Shown here piece after piece: positions 28,872-40,368 of a stretch of 64,000 nt of DNA. Position 1 is the stretch's first letter, and the number at the start of each line of letters is the position of its first letter. The translations under genes and the position numbers were made by a program. Source of the stretch: Alkalibacterium sp. (GTDB lineage Bacteria > Bacillota > Bacilli > Lactobacillales > Carnobacteriaceae_A); NCBI GenBank assembly GCA_007692455.1, contig RECC01000036.1, forward strand, positions 248,001 through 312,000, in the 5' to 3' direction. The notes under the pieces are model-generated. The model searched no databases and was not told where the DNA came from. It was given only the letters and a program-made list of their open reading frames with translations.

Positions 28872-30116
28872 ATGGAAAGAGTAGTAATTACTGGTCTAGG
28901 CGCAATTACACCACTGGGCAATTCAGTTGAAGAATTCTGGGAAGGCATAAAAACTGGAACCAATGGTATAGCACCATTGACCAAATTTGACGGTGAAGCA
29001 ATTAATGTTCACGTTGCGGGAGAAGTAAAGGGGTTTGAGGCTAAATCATTTATGGACCGCAAGTTAGCTAAAAGAATGGATCCCTTCTCTCAATATGGTG
29101 TAGCGGCAGCGCTGGAAGCCATGAAAGACAGTGGCATCAATCTGGAAGAAATGAATCCTGAAAGACTGGGAGTCATGGTCGGTTCTGGAATCGGTGGACT
29201 GAATGCCATGCAGGACCAGATTATTAAAATGCATGAAAAAGGACTGGACAGAGTTGCACCCTTTTTCGTACCTATGGCTATTGGAAACATGGTGGCCGGA
29301 AACATCTCTATTGCAACGGGGGCGAAAGGACCAAACTTGTCCATCGTTACCGCTTGTGCTTCAGGAAACAATTCAATTGGTGAAGCGTTCCGTACAATCA
29401 AGCACGGTTATGCCGATGCTATGTTGGCCGGAGGATCTGAAGCCAGTATTAATGAAATTGGCATGTCCGGTTTTGCAGCTCTGAATGCATTATCAACAAG
29501 TGAAGATCCGGATGCGGCATCAACACCCTTTGATAAGAATCGCCACGGTTTTGTTATGGGTGAAGGGGCAGGTATTCTTGTACTAGAGAGCTTGACATCA
29601 GCACTTAATCGTAACGCGAAAATCTACGGTGAAATAACCGGATACGGTGCCACGGGGGACAGCTTCCATATGACAGCACCTTCTCCGGACGGATCTGGAG
29701 CAGCTCGTGCTATGAAACTGGCTATGGAAGAATCTGGAATCAGTTCAGAAGAAGTGAACTATATTAATGCTCACGGTACGTCTACCCCGGCTAATGATGT
29801 CTCAGAAACAGAAGCCATCAAGTTGGCCCTTGGTGAGGATGCAGCCAAACAAGTTGGTATTTCAAGTACAAAGAGTATGACAGGCCATCTACTTGGTGGT
29901 GCAGGAGCAATCGAAGCTATCGTCACTGTCAAGGCACTTCAGGAAGGAATCTTACCTCCAACAATTAACATAAAGACACCGGATGAGGCTTGCGATCTGG
30001 ATTACATTAAAGATACAGCTAGAGAGATGGAATTGACTTATGGTCTTAATAACTCTTTAGGATTTGGAGGACACAACGCAGTCACTTGTTTTAAAAAGTG
30101 GGAGGAACAAGCATGA
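28872..30116 (+). CDS. fabF: Beta-ketoacyl-ACP synthase II
   Basis: RVVITGLGAITPLGNS, TACASGNNSIGEAFR, NAHGTSTPANDVSE, GHLLGGAGAIEAI. Confidence 0.96.
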   Translation: MERVVITGLGAITPLGNSVEEFWEGIKTGTNGIAPLTKFDGEAINVHVAGEVKGFEAKSFMDRKLAKRMDPFSQYGVAAALEAMKDSGINLEEMNPERLGVMVGSGIGGLNAMQDQIIKMHEKGLDRVAPFFVPMAIGNMVAGNISIATGAKGPNLSIVTACASGNNSIGEAFRTIKHGYADAMLAGGSEASINEIGMSGFAALNALSTSEDPDAASTPFDKNRHGFVMGEGAGILVLESLTSALNRNAKIYGEITGYGATGDSFHMTAPSPDGSGAARAMKLAMEESGISSEEVNYINAHGTSTPANDVSETEAIKLALGEDAAKQVGISSTKSMTGHLLGGAGAIEAIVTVKALQEGILPPTINIKTPDEACDLDYIKDTAREMELTYGLNNSLGFGGHNAVTCFKKWEEQA

Positions 30117-30589
30117 ATTTCGAGCAGATAAAAGAGCTTATTGATCATATTGACGCTTCCTCGCTATATGATTTTGAAATGATTAACGAAGATATCTCAT
30201 TAAAGATGAGCAAGCGTAAGTTTGCAGAAAATCAGCCAAATAATGAAGAAAAACCCGTTCTTAAAAAAGTATCTGAACCTGAATCTGGTTCTGACACGGA
30301 TGGATTGGAAAAGACGGGCAACAAGAAGAAAGAAACGGCAGCAGAAGAGAATGATTATCACGTTATCACTGCTCCTATAGTGGGTACAAGTTACCTGTCT
30401 TCTTCACCGGACAGCCCGCCTTTTATCAGTGTGGGCGACGAAGTGAAAAAAGGACAGACACTGGTCATTATTGAAGCTATGAAAGTAATGAACGAAATAA
30501 AAAGTGACCGTGACGGAATGGTTGCTGATGTACTGGTTGAAGATGGCCAGCCGGTAGAGTTTAATCAGCAGTTAGTGAAAATTAAGTAA
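30113..30589 (+). CDS. accB: Biotin carboxyl carrier protein of acetyl-CoA carboxylase
   Basis: VITAPIVGTSY...VIIEAMKVMNEIKSD biotinylation motif. Confidence 0.95.
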   Translation: MNFEQIKELIDHIDASSLYDFEMINEDISLKMSKRKFAENQPNNEEKPVLKKVSEPESGSDTDGLEKTGNKKKETAAEENDYHVITAPIVGTSYLSSSPDSPPFISVGDEVKKGQTLVIIEAMKVMNEIKSDRDGMVADVLVEDGQPVEFNQQLVKIK

Positions 30590-30607
30590 AATTAAAGGAG
30601 ATTTAAA

Positions 30608-31039
30608 ATGACGACTATGAACATAGCAGAGATTCAGGAACTGATTCCGAATCGCTACCCTATTTATTTTATCGATAAAGTGACTGAAATGATTCCAGGT
30701 GAACACGTAACGGCTATTAAAAATGTTACAATTAACGAAGAGTTTTTCCAGGGACATTTCCCGGGAGAGCCGGTTATGCCAGGTGTTTTGATTGTAGAAA
30801 GTTTAGCTCAAGCGGGATCAATTCCATTGCTTAAACTCGACCAGTTTAAGAATCAGACTGCCTACCTTGGCGGATTGAACAAAGTCAAGTTCAGAAAAAA
30901 GGTAGTTCCAGGAGATGTTCTTGAACTTAAAGTGGATATTGTTAAACTAAAAGAGTATGCCGGAATAGGTAAAGGCGTGGCTTATGTTGATGGTAAAAAA
31001 GTCTGTGAAGTTGAAATGACTTTTATCATCGGACGATAA
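30608..31039 (+). CDS. fabZ: 3-hydroxyacyl-ACP dehydratase
   Basis: LIPNRYPIYFIDKV, FFQGHFPGEPVMPGVLIVESLAQAG. Confidence 0.96.
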   Translation: MTTMNIAEIQELIPNRYPIYFIDKVTEMIPGEHVTAIKNVTINEEFFQGHFPGEPVMPGVLIVESLAQAGSIPLLKLDQFKNQTAYLGGLNKVKFRKKVVPGDVLELKVDIVKLKEYAGIGKGVAYVDGKKVCEVEMTFIIGR

Positions 31040-31074
31040 TTATTTAAGTAGACTGTTTTAAGGAAGGATTAGGC

Positions 31075-32460
31075 ATGTTTCAGAAAATATTAGTAGCCAA
31101 TAGAGGTGAAATAGCCGTACGCATCATTAGAGCGTGTAGAGAACTGAATATCAGAACTGTTGCCATTTACTCTACTGCAGATGAAGATGCGCTCCACATG
31201 CAGCTGGCTGATGAGGCAGTTTGCATTGGTCCTCCAAAAGCATCAGATTCGTATTTGAATATGCATAACATTCTTAGTGCAGCTGTTCTGACCGGAGCTG
31301 AGGCCATACATCCAGGTTTCGGTTTCTTATCGGAAAACAGCTTGTTTGCGGCTATGTGTGAAGAAGTAAACATAACGTTTATTGGTCCCGATAAAGAGAC
31401 AATCGAAGAGATGGGCAACAAATCAAATGCTAGAAAAATGATGATAGATGCTAATGTTCCGGTAATACCCGGAAGCGATCACTCTATCACTACTTATTCA
31501 GAATTAACTGAGATTGTGGATGACATCGGGCTTCCAGTCATTATTAAAGCAGTGGCTGGTGGCGGAGGAAAAGGCATGCGTATGGTGTTCGAAGAGGAGA
31601 ATCTGGAGGCACAATTCCTTCAGGCCAAGTCTGAATCCAAAGCGGCCTTTAATGATGACCGCATGTATGTTGAGAAGATAATTACACCTGCCAAGCATAT
31701 TGAGGTTCAAATACTGGCTGATCATTTTGGTGAAGTTATTCATTTAGGAGAGAGAGATTGCTCACTCCAGAGAAATCATCAGAAAATACTTGAAGAGGCC
31801 CCCGGTCATACCTTATCTCCAGTTACAAGAGAGCGTATTTGTGAAAGCGCAGTTAAAGCAGCCAAGGGCGTAGGGTATAAAAATGCTGGTACGATTGAAT
31901 TTCTTGTCGATGCTCAGGAGAACTTCTTTTTCATGGAAATGAACACCCGTATTCAGGTGGAGCATCCTATTACTGAAATGATTACGCAAATTGACATCAT
32001 AAAGGAAATGATTAAAATTGCGTATAATCAGCCGCTCGGTATAAAACAGAGTGATGTGGAATTTAAAGGTCATGCGATTGAATGCCGTATAAATGCAGAG
32101 AATCCGCTCTTTAATTTTGCACCTTCGCCTGGGGAATTAACTTACTTGAATCTGCCCTCAGGTGGCCTTGGCTTGCGAGTGGATACAGCTATGTTTGCCG
32201 GTGGACTTATCCCTCCTCATTACGACTCGATGATTGCTAAAATAATTACTCATGGAAATACCAGGGATGATGCTATTATGAAAATGAAACGTGCCCTTAA
32301 TGAGATGGTCATTGAAGGCATTCAGACAAACCTGGATTTCCAGCTGGATTTATTGTCTGACGATCGTTTCATATCAGGAGAGTATACAACCGGTACACTG
32401 ACCGAAGTAATCATTCCGGACTGGGTAGCAGCAAAGGAGGCCGAGAATGAGACTGTTTAA
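31075..32460 (+). CDS. accC: Biotin carboxylase
   Basis: [46 protein letters not shown]. Confidence 0.97.
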   Translation: MFQKILVANRGEIAVRIIRACRELNIRTVAIYSTADEDALHMQLADEAVCIGPPKASDSYLNMHNILSAAVLTGAEAIHPGFGFLSENSLFAAMCEEVNITFIGPDKETIEEMGNKSNARKMMIDANVPVIPGSDHSITTYSELTEIVDDIGLPVIIKAVAGGGGKGMRMVFEEENLEAQFLQAKSESKAAFNDDRMYVEKIITPAKHIEVQILADHFGEVIHLGERDCSLQRNHQKILEEAPGHTLSPVTRERICESAVKAAKGVGYKNAGTIEFLVDAQENFFFMEMNTRIQVEHPITEMITQIDIIKEMIKIAYNQPLGIKQSDVEFKGHAIECRINAENPLFNFAPSPGELTYLNLPSGGLGLRVDTAMFAGGLIPPHYDSMIAKIITHGNTRDDAIMKMKRALNEMVIEGIQTNLDFQLDLLSDDRFISGEYTTGTLTEVIIPDWVAAKEAENETV

Positions 32461-33316
32461 GAAACGACCATATATTTCACTGGAAAAAACGACATCACAA
32501 AACGGCCCCTCTGTTCCAGATGGCATGTTTGAAAAATGTCCAAACTGTAAGCAGTCAGTCTATGTCCGGTCAATGGGTCAGGAGAGAATCTGTCCGCACT
32601 GTCACTATGCCTTGAGAATAAGGGCCCAGGAACGACTTGCCCTGACTATAGATCAGAATTCTTTTGACGAATGGGACGAAGCGGTGAGAGGGGAAAACCC
32701 TTTGGGATTTCCTGGCTATGAAGAGAAAATAGCGAAAGTTCAAATCAGTTCGGGACTGAGAGAAGCAGTCGTAACAGGAAAAGCTACATTTCAAGGAACG
32801 GAATCAGCAATAGGAATTATGGATTCCCATTTTATTATGGGGAGCATGGGGCAGGCAGTTGGAGAGAAAATCACCCGTTTGTTTGAACGAGCGACTGAAG
32901 AATCACTGCCAGTGGTCCTGTTTACTGCATCTGGAGGAGCCCGAATGCAAGAGGGGATTTTTTCACTGATGCAGATGGCGAAGACCAGTGCAGCAATAAA
33001 ACGCCATTCTGATAAAGGTTTGTTTTACCTGACTGTTTTAACTGACCCGACAACTGGAGGAGTAACAGCGAGTTTTGCCATGCTTGGAGATATTATACTG
33101 GCTGAACCCGGCGCATTAGTCGGTTTTGCCGGAAAAAGAGTCATCGAACAGACGATTAAAGCATCCTTACCGGATGATTTCCAATTGGCAGAGACGGTAC
33201 TCAAAAATGGTTTTATCGATCAGATTGTCGAAAGAAACCAGATGCGCATGGTCATCAGCCAGCTGCTGGCACTGCATACTTACTCGGACAATAAAGTTAA
33301 GGGGGACAAGACATGA
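32447..33316 (+). CDS. accD: Acetyl-CoA carboxylase carboxyltransferase beta subunit
   Basis: Zinc ribbon CPNCKQSVY...[20 protein letters not shown]. Confidence 0.96.
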   Translation: MRLFKKRPYISLEKTTSQNGPSVPDGMFEKCPNCKQSVYVRSMGQERICPHCHYALRIRAQERLALTIDQNSFDEWDEAVRGENPLGFPGYEEKIAKVQISSGLREAVVTGKATFQGTESAIGIMDSHFIMGSMGQAVGEKITRLFERATEESLPVVLFTASGGARMQEGIFSLMQMAKTSAAIKRHSDKGLFYLTVLTDPTTGGVTASFAMLGDIILAEPGALVGFAGKRVIEQTIKASLPDDFQLAETVLKNGFIDQIVERNQMRMVISQLLALHTYSDNKVKGDKT

Positions 33317-34095
33317 GTCGTGTAATGGAAGTTGTATCATTAGCGAGAAAAACAGACCGAATCAATATGAAAGATATTACCGCTCATGTTATTGATGATT
33401 TTATTGAACTCCACGGGGACAGAGTATTTACAGATGATCCGGCTATTGTTGGCGGAGTAGGACGACTGAACGGATTACCAGTAACAGTTATCGGTAATCA
33501 AAAAGGCACAACGATTGAAGAGAACATGCACAGCAACTTCGGCTCAGCTCATCCGGAGGGATATAGAAAGTCACTTCGACTAATGAAGCAGGCAGAAAAA
33601 TTTAACAGGCCTATTATCAATTTCATCAATACTTCAGGTGCCTACTGTGGAGTAGAAGCTGAAGAGCGTGGACAAGGCGAGGCAATAGCCAGAAACCTCT
33701 TTGAAATGAGTGCCCTGAAAGTGCCGATTCTTTCCATTATTATGGGTGAAGGTGGAAGTGGTGGCGCCTTGGCTTTGGCCTTGGCTGATGAAGTATGGAT
33801 GATGGAACATTCCATTTATTCCATTCTATCTCCTGAAGGTTTTGCCTCCATACTTTGGAAGGACTCAAAAAAAGCAGGTGAAGCGGCCGAACTGATGCGA
33901 TTGACCTCTGCAGATTTGAAAGAACTGGGCATCGTTGAAAAGGTAATCAAGGAAAACGGACCAGATGGGGAGTTAACTAAAGAAACGGTACTGCAGATGT
34001 TGAAAGATGATATGACAGCCAAAATTAATGAACTTTCAAAATTATCAGCTGACAGTTTAACTGCAGAACGATATGAGCGGTTCAGAAAATACTAA
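33313..34095 (+). CDS. accA: Acetyl-CoA carboxylase carboxyltransferase alpha subunit
   Basis: [32 protein letters not shown]. Confidence 0.96.
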   Translation: MSRVMEVVSLARKTDRINMKDITAHVIDDFIELHGDRVFTDDPAIVGGVGRLNGLPVTVIGNQKGTTIEENMHSNFGSAHPEGYRKSLRLMKQAEKFNRPIINFINTSGAYCGVEAEERGQGEAIARNLFEMSALKVPILSIIMGEGGSGGALALALADEVWMMEHSIYSILSPEGFASILWKDSKKAGEAAELMRLTSADLKELGIVEKVIKENGPDGELTKETVLQMLKDDMTAKINELSKLSADSLTAERYERFRKY

Positions 34096-34097
34096 AG

Positions 34098-34132
34098 AAA
34101 GCAGTAGGGAATACTTTCCTATTGCTTTTTTG
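34098..34132 (+). terminator. Terminator of fab-acc operon
   Basis: aaagcagtaggga-atact-ttcctattgctttttt. Confidence 0.85.
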
Positions 34133-34301
34133 ACGCCAAGGAAGCTGTTCAATCAATTCATTTTATAAGTGGAAAACAGCGTAATGAAATAGAGTTCATC
34201 TTAAAATGTGACAAGTGTTAACTGCAGAAACTCCTTCATTTTGCAGTTAAATTGGGCTGTTCTATGCATTTAAACTTTGGTACACTTACATAGAGAAGAA
34301 G

Positions 34302-35258
34302 GTGAACCAAATGGGAGAACAGATTGAATTTCCGAAAAATTACGGAACCTACATGCAGCTCGCGATGAGTGCTCTTGAAAGAGGGAACTACGAAGAAGCT
34401 ACGGAGCATTTGAAGAAAGCCTATCAGCTTAAAGATGAAAACAGTCTGAATATTTTACTCGTGTCCTCGCTGTATCACAATGGTCAGATTAAAGAAGCGC
34501 TTGAATATGCTGAAGAAAAGTTAGCTTTTTATGAAAAAAATGAAAAACGACTGCTTCTTTTGGTGGAGCTCTTAATTCAGTCAAATCAATTTCTTCAGGC
34601 CCGTAAGTATATTGATGACAACAGTAAGAGTACAGTAGAATACGCCATCAACTGGTCTCAGCTGGATGATCAATTAACTGACAGGCAGTATGAGAAAGAA
34701 AAAGAACGGATTGAATATGAAAGCACATTAGTAAAAAAACTGTTTTCACTGGCAGCTGTCACACAGGATGAGCAGTTTAAACTGGTTGATGAAGCGGCTA
34801 ATTTAAAAACAGAGAATCTTGAAAAGGCAGCTCCTTCAGTTTTTCAAAATCCTTATGTCCATCCGTTAGCTCGCTCAGGCTATCTGTCTCTTCTGGTCGA
34901 ACGTAAGAGTGAAAAAGAATTCAGCTACAGCTGGTTTGGTGAATCGAAGAGCGTAGTTCCTGCGGACTGTCAACGTTTTGATTATGATCCGGTATTAGTC
35001 AGCGTTGTTGAGAAAATTGATGATTATTGTGCTCAGAATCCGTCGCTTAGAGAACTGGTTCTCAATGAATTAATGACGGTACTGCTTAATCTCTTTCCGT
35101 TTATATCTGAGGTTGTGCAGGAAGAGGACGCAATAGACTGGGTTAAAGTAGTCTCTTTCACTATAGACGGCGACCCACAGTCATTAGAGGGAGTGTCGCA
35201 AAATAAATCAGACTATATCTCTCAATGGATAGATAAAGTTCACCGACAACTGCAATGA
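34302..35258 (+). CDS. Tetratricopeptide-repeat-containing protein
   Basis: TPR-like: YMQLAMSALERGNYEEATEHLKKAYQLKDENSLNILLVSSLYHNGQIKEALEYAEEKL. Confidence 0.75.
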   Translation: MNQMGEQIEFPKNYGTYMQLAMSALERGNYEEATEHLKKAYQLKDENSLNILLVSSLYHNGQIKEALEYAEEKLAFYEKNEKRLLLLVELLIQSNQFLQARKYIDDNSKSTVEYAINWSQLDDQLTDRQYEKEKERIEYESTLVKKLFSLAAVTQDEQFKLVDEAANLKTENLEKAAPSVFQNPYVHPLARSGYLSLLVERKSEKEFSYSWFGESKSVVPADCQRFDYDPVLVSVVEKIDDYCAQNPSLRELVLNELMTVLLNLFPFISEVVQEEDAIDWVKVVSFTIDGDPQSLEGVSQNKSDYISQWIDKVHRQLQ

Positions 35259-35410
35259 ATTAGTCTACATCAGTTTACATTAACATTAAAATATTGTATG
35301 ATATGAAAGTATGTTTAAATAAAATAACGTGAAAGTATGTATTTTTTTAATTTCGTTAAAAGAATACTGCTGTAGCTTAAAATACAATTCAATTCGGAGG
35401 GTAATCATTC

Positions 35411-36721
35411 ATGGGAACATCATTTGAAAAAACAGGACCGACAACGGGTCGCTTAGAATTTACTATTGACAAAGAAACAGTAAATAAAGGTTTAGATAAG
35501 ACATTTAAAAAAGTTCAGAAAAGCTTAAATGTACCTGGATTCCGTAAAGGAAGAGTGCCAAGACGCATCTTCAACCAGATGTACGGAGAAGCTGCATTAT
35601 ATGAAGATACTTTAAATGATTTACTGCCAGTAGCTTATCCAAAAGCTCTTGACGAAGCGGGTATTGAGCCAGTAGCTCAGCCTAGCATCGATATTAAATC
35701 AGTTGGAAAAGATCAGGACTGGGAACTGATTGCTGAAGTAACATTGAAGCCAGATGTCGAGCTTGGTGAATACAAAGGCATTGAAGTTGCTAAACAAGAC
35801 CGTGACCTGACAGAAGATGAAGTACAGGAAGCTATCAAGAGACGTCGTGAAAGCATGGCAGAACTGACTATCAAGGAAGATGCTGCTGAAGAAGGCGATA
35901 CAGTAGTTATCGACTATGAAGGCTTCAAAGATGGCGAAGCTTTTGAAGGTGGAAAAGGCGAAAATCATTCATTAGAAATAGGGTCAAACTCATTTATCCC
36001 TGGTTTCGAAGAACAGTTAGTTGGCGCTAAAGCCGGTGACGAAAAAGAAGTGACGGTTACTTTCCCTGAAGAGTATCACTCAGATGACTTAGCCGGACAG
36101 GAAGCTGTATTTAAAGTAACTGTTCATGAAGTTAAAGCGAAAGAGCTACCTGAATTAGATGATGAATTCGTTAAAGATCTTGACGAAGATGTTGAAACTG
36201 TAAGCGAGCTTGAAGACAAAATTCGTGAAGAATTAGCTGAAAGCAAGAAAACAGCTGCGGACGATGCTAGAGATGATGAAGTTATCCGTAAAGCTGTTGA
36301 AAATGCAAACATTGAAGAAATCCCAGACGAAATGGCTCACGAAGAAGTTCACCGTCAAATGGATATGTTCCTTAACAACTTGAAACAGCAAGGTATCTCT
36401 GCTGAAATGTACTACCAGATGACAAACTCTTCTGAAGAAGACCTGCACAAGCAGTTCGAAGGAGAAGCTGAATTCAACGTTCGTACAAACCTTGTGCTAG
36501 AAGCAATTGTTGAAGAGGAAAATCTTAAAGCAACAGACGAAGATATTGAAAAAGAAATCTCTGATTTAGCTGGACAGTACAACATGCCTGAAGATCAGGT
36601 TAGAAACGTTCTTTCTCCAGACCTGTTAAACAGAGACATTTCTCTTAAAAAAGCAATCGACTTGATTACGTCTACAGCAAAAGAAACGCTAGAAGCAAAA
36701 GAAGAGTCTGAAGAAGCGTAA
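35411..36721 (+). CDS. tig: Trigger factor
   Basis: VPGFRKGRVPRRIFNQMYG ribosome-binding motif; FKBP domain GDTVVIDYEGFKDGEAFEGG. Confidence 0.97.
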   Translation: MGTSFEKTGPTTGRLEFTIDKETVNKGLDKTFKKVQKSLNVPGFRKGRVPRRIFNQMYGEAALYEDTLNDLLPVAYPKALDEAGIEPVAQPSIDIKSVGKDQDWELIAEVTLKPDVELGEYKGIEVAKQDRDLTEDEVQEAIKRRRESMAELTIKEDAAEEGDTVVIDYEGFKDGEAFEGGKGENHSLEIGSNSFIPGFEEQLVGAKAGDEKEVTVTFPEEYHSDDLAGQEAVFKVTVHEVKAKELPELDDEFVKDLDEDVETVSELEDKIREELAESKKTAADDARDDEVIRKAVENANIEEIPDEMAHEEVHRQMDMFLNNLKQQGISAEMYYQMTNSSEEDLHKQFEGEAEFNVRTNLVLEAIVEEENLKATDEDIEKEISDLAGQYNMPEDQVRNVLSPDLLNRDISLKKAIDLITSTAKETLEAKEESEEA

Positions 36722-36734
36722 ATTTTTAAAAATG

Positions 36735-36771
36735 TAAAAAGGGGAATGCTCAACTGGCATTCCCGTTTTTC
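36735..36771 (+). terminator. Terminator after tig
   Basis: ggggaatgc-tcaact-ggcattcccgttttt. Confidence 0.85.
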
Positions 36772-36821
36772 ATAAATGAGACAAATTAAACTTAGTAAAA
36801 CGAAAAGAGGTGACTGTGCCC

Positions 36822-38075
36822 ATGTTTAATGATGACGAACAAAAAGGTAATATTTCCTGTTCATTCTGTGGAAAATCTCAGGAGCAGGTTAAAAAAATAG
36901 TGGCTGGTCCAGGAGTATATATTTGTAATGAATGCGTAGACTTATGTCAGGAAATTATGGAAGAAGAATTTAATAAGCAGGCATTTGACAGTGATATGGA
37001 AGTTCCTAAGCCTCATGAAATCAGAGCGATTCTGAATGAGTATATCATAGGTCAGGAAGCGGCTAAAAAAGCTCTATCCGTAGCTGTATACAATCATTAC
37101 AAGCGAGTAAATAATTTGGATGAAGAATCCGAAGATGATATTGAACTGCAGAAAAGTAACATATGCCTGATTGGCCCAACCGGATCAGGTAAGACGTATC
37201 TAGCTCAGACGCTGGCGCGTATTCTTAATGTCCCATTTGCTATTGCTGATGCGACTAACTTGACGGAAGCCGGTTATGTAGGTGAAGATGTTGAAAACAT
37301 TCTACTGAAACTTCTTCAGTCGGCGGATTACGATGTCGAACTGGCTCAGCGTGGAATTATCTACGTCGATGAGATAGATAAAATTGCACGCAAGTCTGAA
37401 AATGTCTCCATTACCCGTGATGTCAGTGGTGAAGGTGTTCAGCAGGCCTTGCTGAAAATACTTGAAGGCACGACTGCGAGTGTTCCTCCACAAGGCGGAC
37501 GCAAACATCCGCATCAGGAACTAATTCAAATAGATACAACGAATATATTATTCATCGTTGGCGGAGCTTTTGATGGAATAGAAACAATCGTTAAAAATCG
37601 TCTCGGTGATAAAGTCATTGGGTTCGGAGCCTCAAGCAAGCGTAAGGAAGCGGATGAAAAGCATAGCATCATGCAGCAGATTATCCCTGAAGACTTGCTG
37701 AAGTACGGTCTGATACCTGAATTTATCGGTCGTCTGCCAATTACGGCAGTATTGGATAGATTGAACGAAGAGGACTTAATCGAAATCTTGACCAAGCCGA
37801 AAAATTCTCTGGTCAAGCAGTACAAGAAACTGCTTGAAATAGATGATGTTGAACTGGACTTTGAAGAGGAAGCTCTGAGAAGCATCGGTAAAAAAGCGAT
37901 TGAAAGAGATACAGGTGCTCGAGGACTGCGCTCAATTATTGAAAGTATTATGCTTGATATTATGTTTGAAGTCCCAAGCCGTCCGGATATCAAAAAAGTA
38001 GTGATTACAGAAGAAACGGCAGAAAATAATCTGAATCCTCTATTTTACGATGAAGATGGTCAGAAAGTCAGCTAA
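36822..38075 (+). CDS. clpX: ATP-dependent Clp protease ATP-binding subunit ClpX
   Basis: Zn finger [54 protein letters not shown]. Confidence 0.97.
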   Translation: MFNDDEQKGNISCSFCGKSQEQVKKIVAGPGVYICNECVDLCQEIMEEEFNKQAFDSDMEVPKPHEIRAILNEYIIGQEAAKKALSVAVYNHYKRVNNLDEESEDDIELQKSNICLIGPTGSGKTYLAQTLARILNVPFAIADATNLTEAGYVGEDVENILLKLLQSADYDVELAQRGIIYVDEIDKIARKSENVSITRDVSGEGVQQALLKILEGTTASVPPQGGRKHPHQELIQIDTTNILFIVGGAFDGIETIVKNRLGDKVIGFGASSKRKEADEKHSIMQQIIPEDLLKYGLIPEFIGRLPITAVLDRLNEEDLIEILTKPKNSLVKQYKKLLEIDDVELDFEEEALRSIGKKAIERDTGARGLRSIIESIMLDIMFEVPSRPDIKKVVITEETAENNLNPLFYDEDGQKVS

Positions 38076-38093
38076 TAATTAAAGTAAAGCCAT

Positions 38094-38119
38094 TTGCTTA
38101 GCGGCAAATGGCTTTTTTG
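38094..38119 (+). terminator. Terminator after clpX
   Basis: aaagccatttgc-ttagcg-gcaaatggctttttt. Confidence 0.9.
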
Positions 38120-38391
38120 ATTAAAAATATGTTTCTGCATAACAGATTCTCATACCCTATCTGCTATGGAAGTCAACGTGTCATCGGGGGAAATATAAAG
38201 TTAAAGAAAGTTACAGCACTGGGTTAATACAGTGTGTTCCTTATTCGACAATAGTTACACATTGAGACTAAATCAGTCATTTTTTTGTAACAATCTACCC
38301 TTTTTGTCATCTTTTGTTAATATTAGCCTTTAAAAATTTCTGTGATATGCTATACTAACAATTGATAAATTATGCAATGGAGGAGAAAAAT

Positions 38392-38997
38392 ATGAACAGC
38401 GATAGAATAAATTATGCTGAAATTACAATTAGTGCCGTATCTCCTTCTCAATATCCAGATGATGGTTTACCAGAAATCGTATTGGCCGGTCGATCTAATG
38501 TAGGGAAATCATCTTTTATTAATACGATGGTTAACCGAAAGAAGCTAGCACGTACGTCAGGTAAACCCGGTAAAACTAGAACATTAAATTTTTTCAATAT
38601 TGAACATGAATTGTTTTTTGTAGACGTACCTGGATATGGGTATGCGAAGGTATCTAATGCTGAACAGGATAAATGGGGCAATATGATGAGTGACTATTTT
38701 GCTTCGCGAGAAGAACTTGTCCTTGGTATTCTACTTGTAGATTTTAGACACGAACCTTCCGAACAGGACTGTCAGATGTACGATTTTTTCAAATACTATG
38801 ATGTACCCGTAATCGTTGTTGCAACTAAAGCAGATAAGATTAAATCATCGCAGTACAATAAGCATTTAAGTATTATTAAAAAGACGCTGGATTTAGACCC
38901 GGAAGATAAACTGATGTTATTTTCTTCCTTTAACAGAGAAGGAAGGACGGAAATCTGGGAAGAAATTTTAGCGTATACAGGGAATGAGACGACATGA
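38392..38997 (+). CDS. engB: Ribosome biogenesis GTPase EngB (YsxC/YihA)
   Basis: [50 protein letters not shown]. Confidence 0.96.
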   Translation: MNSDRINYAEITISAVSPSQYPDDGLPEIVLAGRSNVGKSSFINTMVNRKKLARTSGKPGKTRTLNFFNIEHELFFVDVPGYGYAKVSNAEQDKWGNMMSDYFASREELVLGILLVDFRHEPSEQDCQMYDFFKYYDVPVIVVATKADKIKSSQYNKHLSIIKKTLDLDPEDKLMLFSSFNREGRTEIWEEILAYTGNETT

Positions 38998-40133
38998 AAC
39001 TGTTAATGTATGGAGTGAACAGGGAGACCGTCTCTTCAGAAGATATACACAAGTACAGTCTAAATCAGACTGCCTATAGAATGCATTTGAATGATATTTA
39101 CCAGTTTGACGGTGTCAGTGAAGTTGTTCTGCTCGTTACGGAAAACCGCAATGAGTATTATTTATATGTTGACGAAGCGTCATTTAAGCACGGTGATTTA
39201 TTGCGATATTTATCTGACTATACAGAGAAGCCCCTTGAAGAAATTATCTTGGAAACATACAGTAAATTTAATGATGATGTCGTTAAACACTTGTTAAATG
39301 TTTCCAGTTATGTAGAGGTGTCAGAAGCTCATACGTTTGAATCAATTGATATTATTGACCACGCACTGATGAAATCAATTGAAGAAAAAACAGTAGGAAC
39401 GATATTGTACACTTTATTTAAAAAATCAGTAGAATTTTCTCTGTCACTCTGCGAAAAAGAAGAGATCAAACCCTTACTCCAAGGTGATGTATCGAAAGCA
39501 GTACGCTCAATAAAAGAGACAATTAAAGAAACTGATTCCAGTCACTATCTTATTATCGGCAATGATAAATTTACCAATCAGGTGATGAAATATTTTGTCG
39601 GTTCCCAGTACAGCTCCATGGCTGTAGTTAACCGGGGACATGATTCTCAAAATACAGTAAATGAACTGAGAAGATGGCTACGTTTGACCAAACAGTCCTC
39701 GTGGATTAAAAATATTCATGAAATCAGTTCATCTCAGCTTTTATACCGTCTGGCTAAATCAGATGTCGTCATTATAGGACCTGATGAAAAGAATTCATGG
39801 TTTACAGAAGAACTGTTCGATGAAATGAGATGCCTGAGACCCAGTCCTAAAAAGCAGCTGGTCTACGATTTCAGCTTAACGCAGGATGAGACGGTGCTGC
39901 AGAAATTTGATTTGATTCATTACAAACATATAAGTGACGAACCGAAACGTCTCTATACTGATGAGAAAATCGAAGAAGCAAAGACAACTTACGATGAAAT
40001 GGTGTCTCTACAGACAGAGCAATATATCAAGCAGTTCAATAAACTCCAGGAATGTCTGCCAATCAGGATAGAGAATGAATTTGTATCTGAGGGAAATATT
40101 AGTTTTACTAAAAAAATTAGTTATAAAGTTTAA
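38994..40133 (+). CDS. HemA (glutamyl-tRNA reductase)-like protein lacking catalytic Cys; probable pseudoenzyme
   Basis: [19 protein letters not shown] aligns to Hem[46 protein letters not shown] aligns to [28 protein letters not shown]; located downstream of engB as in Bacillus ysxC-hemA region; overlaps engB by 4 nt. Confidence 0.78.
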   Translation: MKLLMYGVNRETVSSEDIHKYSLNQTAYRMHLNDIYQFDGVSEVVLLVTENRNEYYLYVDEASFKHGDLLRYLSDYTEKPLEEIILETYSKFNDDVVKHLLNVSSYVEVSEAHTFESIDIIDHALMKSIEEKTVGTILYTLFKKSVEFSLSLCEKEEIKPLLQGDVSKAVRSIKETIKETDSSHYLIIGNDKFTNQVMKYFVGSQYSSMAVVNRGHDSQNTVNELRRWLRLTKQSSWIKNIHEISSSQLLYRLAKSDVVIIGPDEKNSWFTEELFDEMRCLRPSPKKQLVYDFSLTQDETVLQKFDLIHYKHISDEPKRLYTDEKIEEAKTTYDEMVSLQTEQYIKQFNKLQECLPIRIENEFVSEGNISFTKKISYKV

Positions 40134-40161
40134 GAGTGTCTCGTATGAGACACTCTTTTTA
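40133..40161 (+). terminator. Terminator after hemA-like gene
   Basis: aagagtgtctc-gtat-gagacactcttttt. Confidence 0.9.
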
Positions 40162-40368
40162 AATGGACTGATTTGACTAAAAAGGGCATCCTTAATTACT
40201 GAAAGGGTGTTCTTCATATTAAAAGGTAACGTAGTCAGCCCATTAAAACAGAAAAGAGACCATTTAATATAACAATATGCTTAAGTTATTAGATATCAGT
40301 GGTAAATTAGTGTAGAATAAAAGAGATAAGCAAGTGGAACGTGATAGAAAGAAGGGTTTAATGTGTCA

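Noticed and set aside
37526-37993. 155-aa minus ORF antisense to clpX
   Set aside because: Ser/Ile-rich shadow translation of a conserved coding region; no SD.
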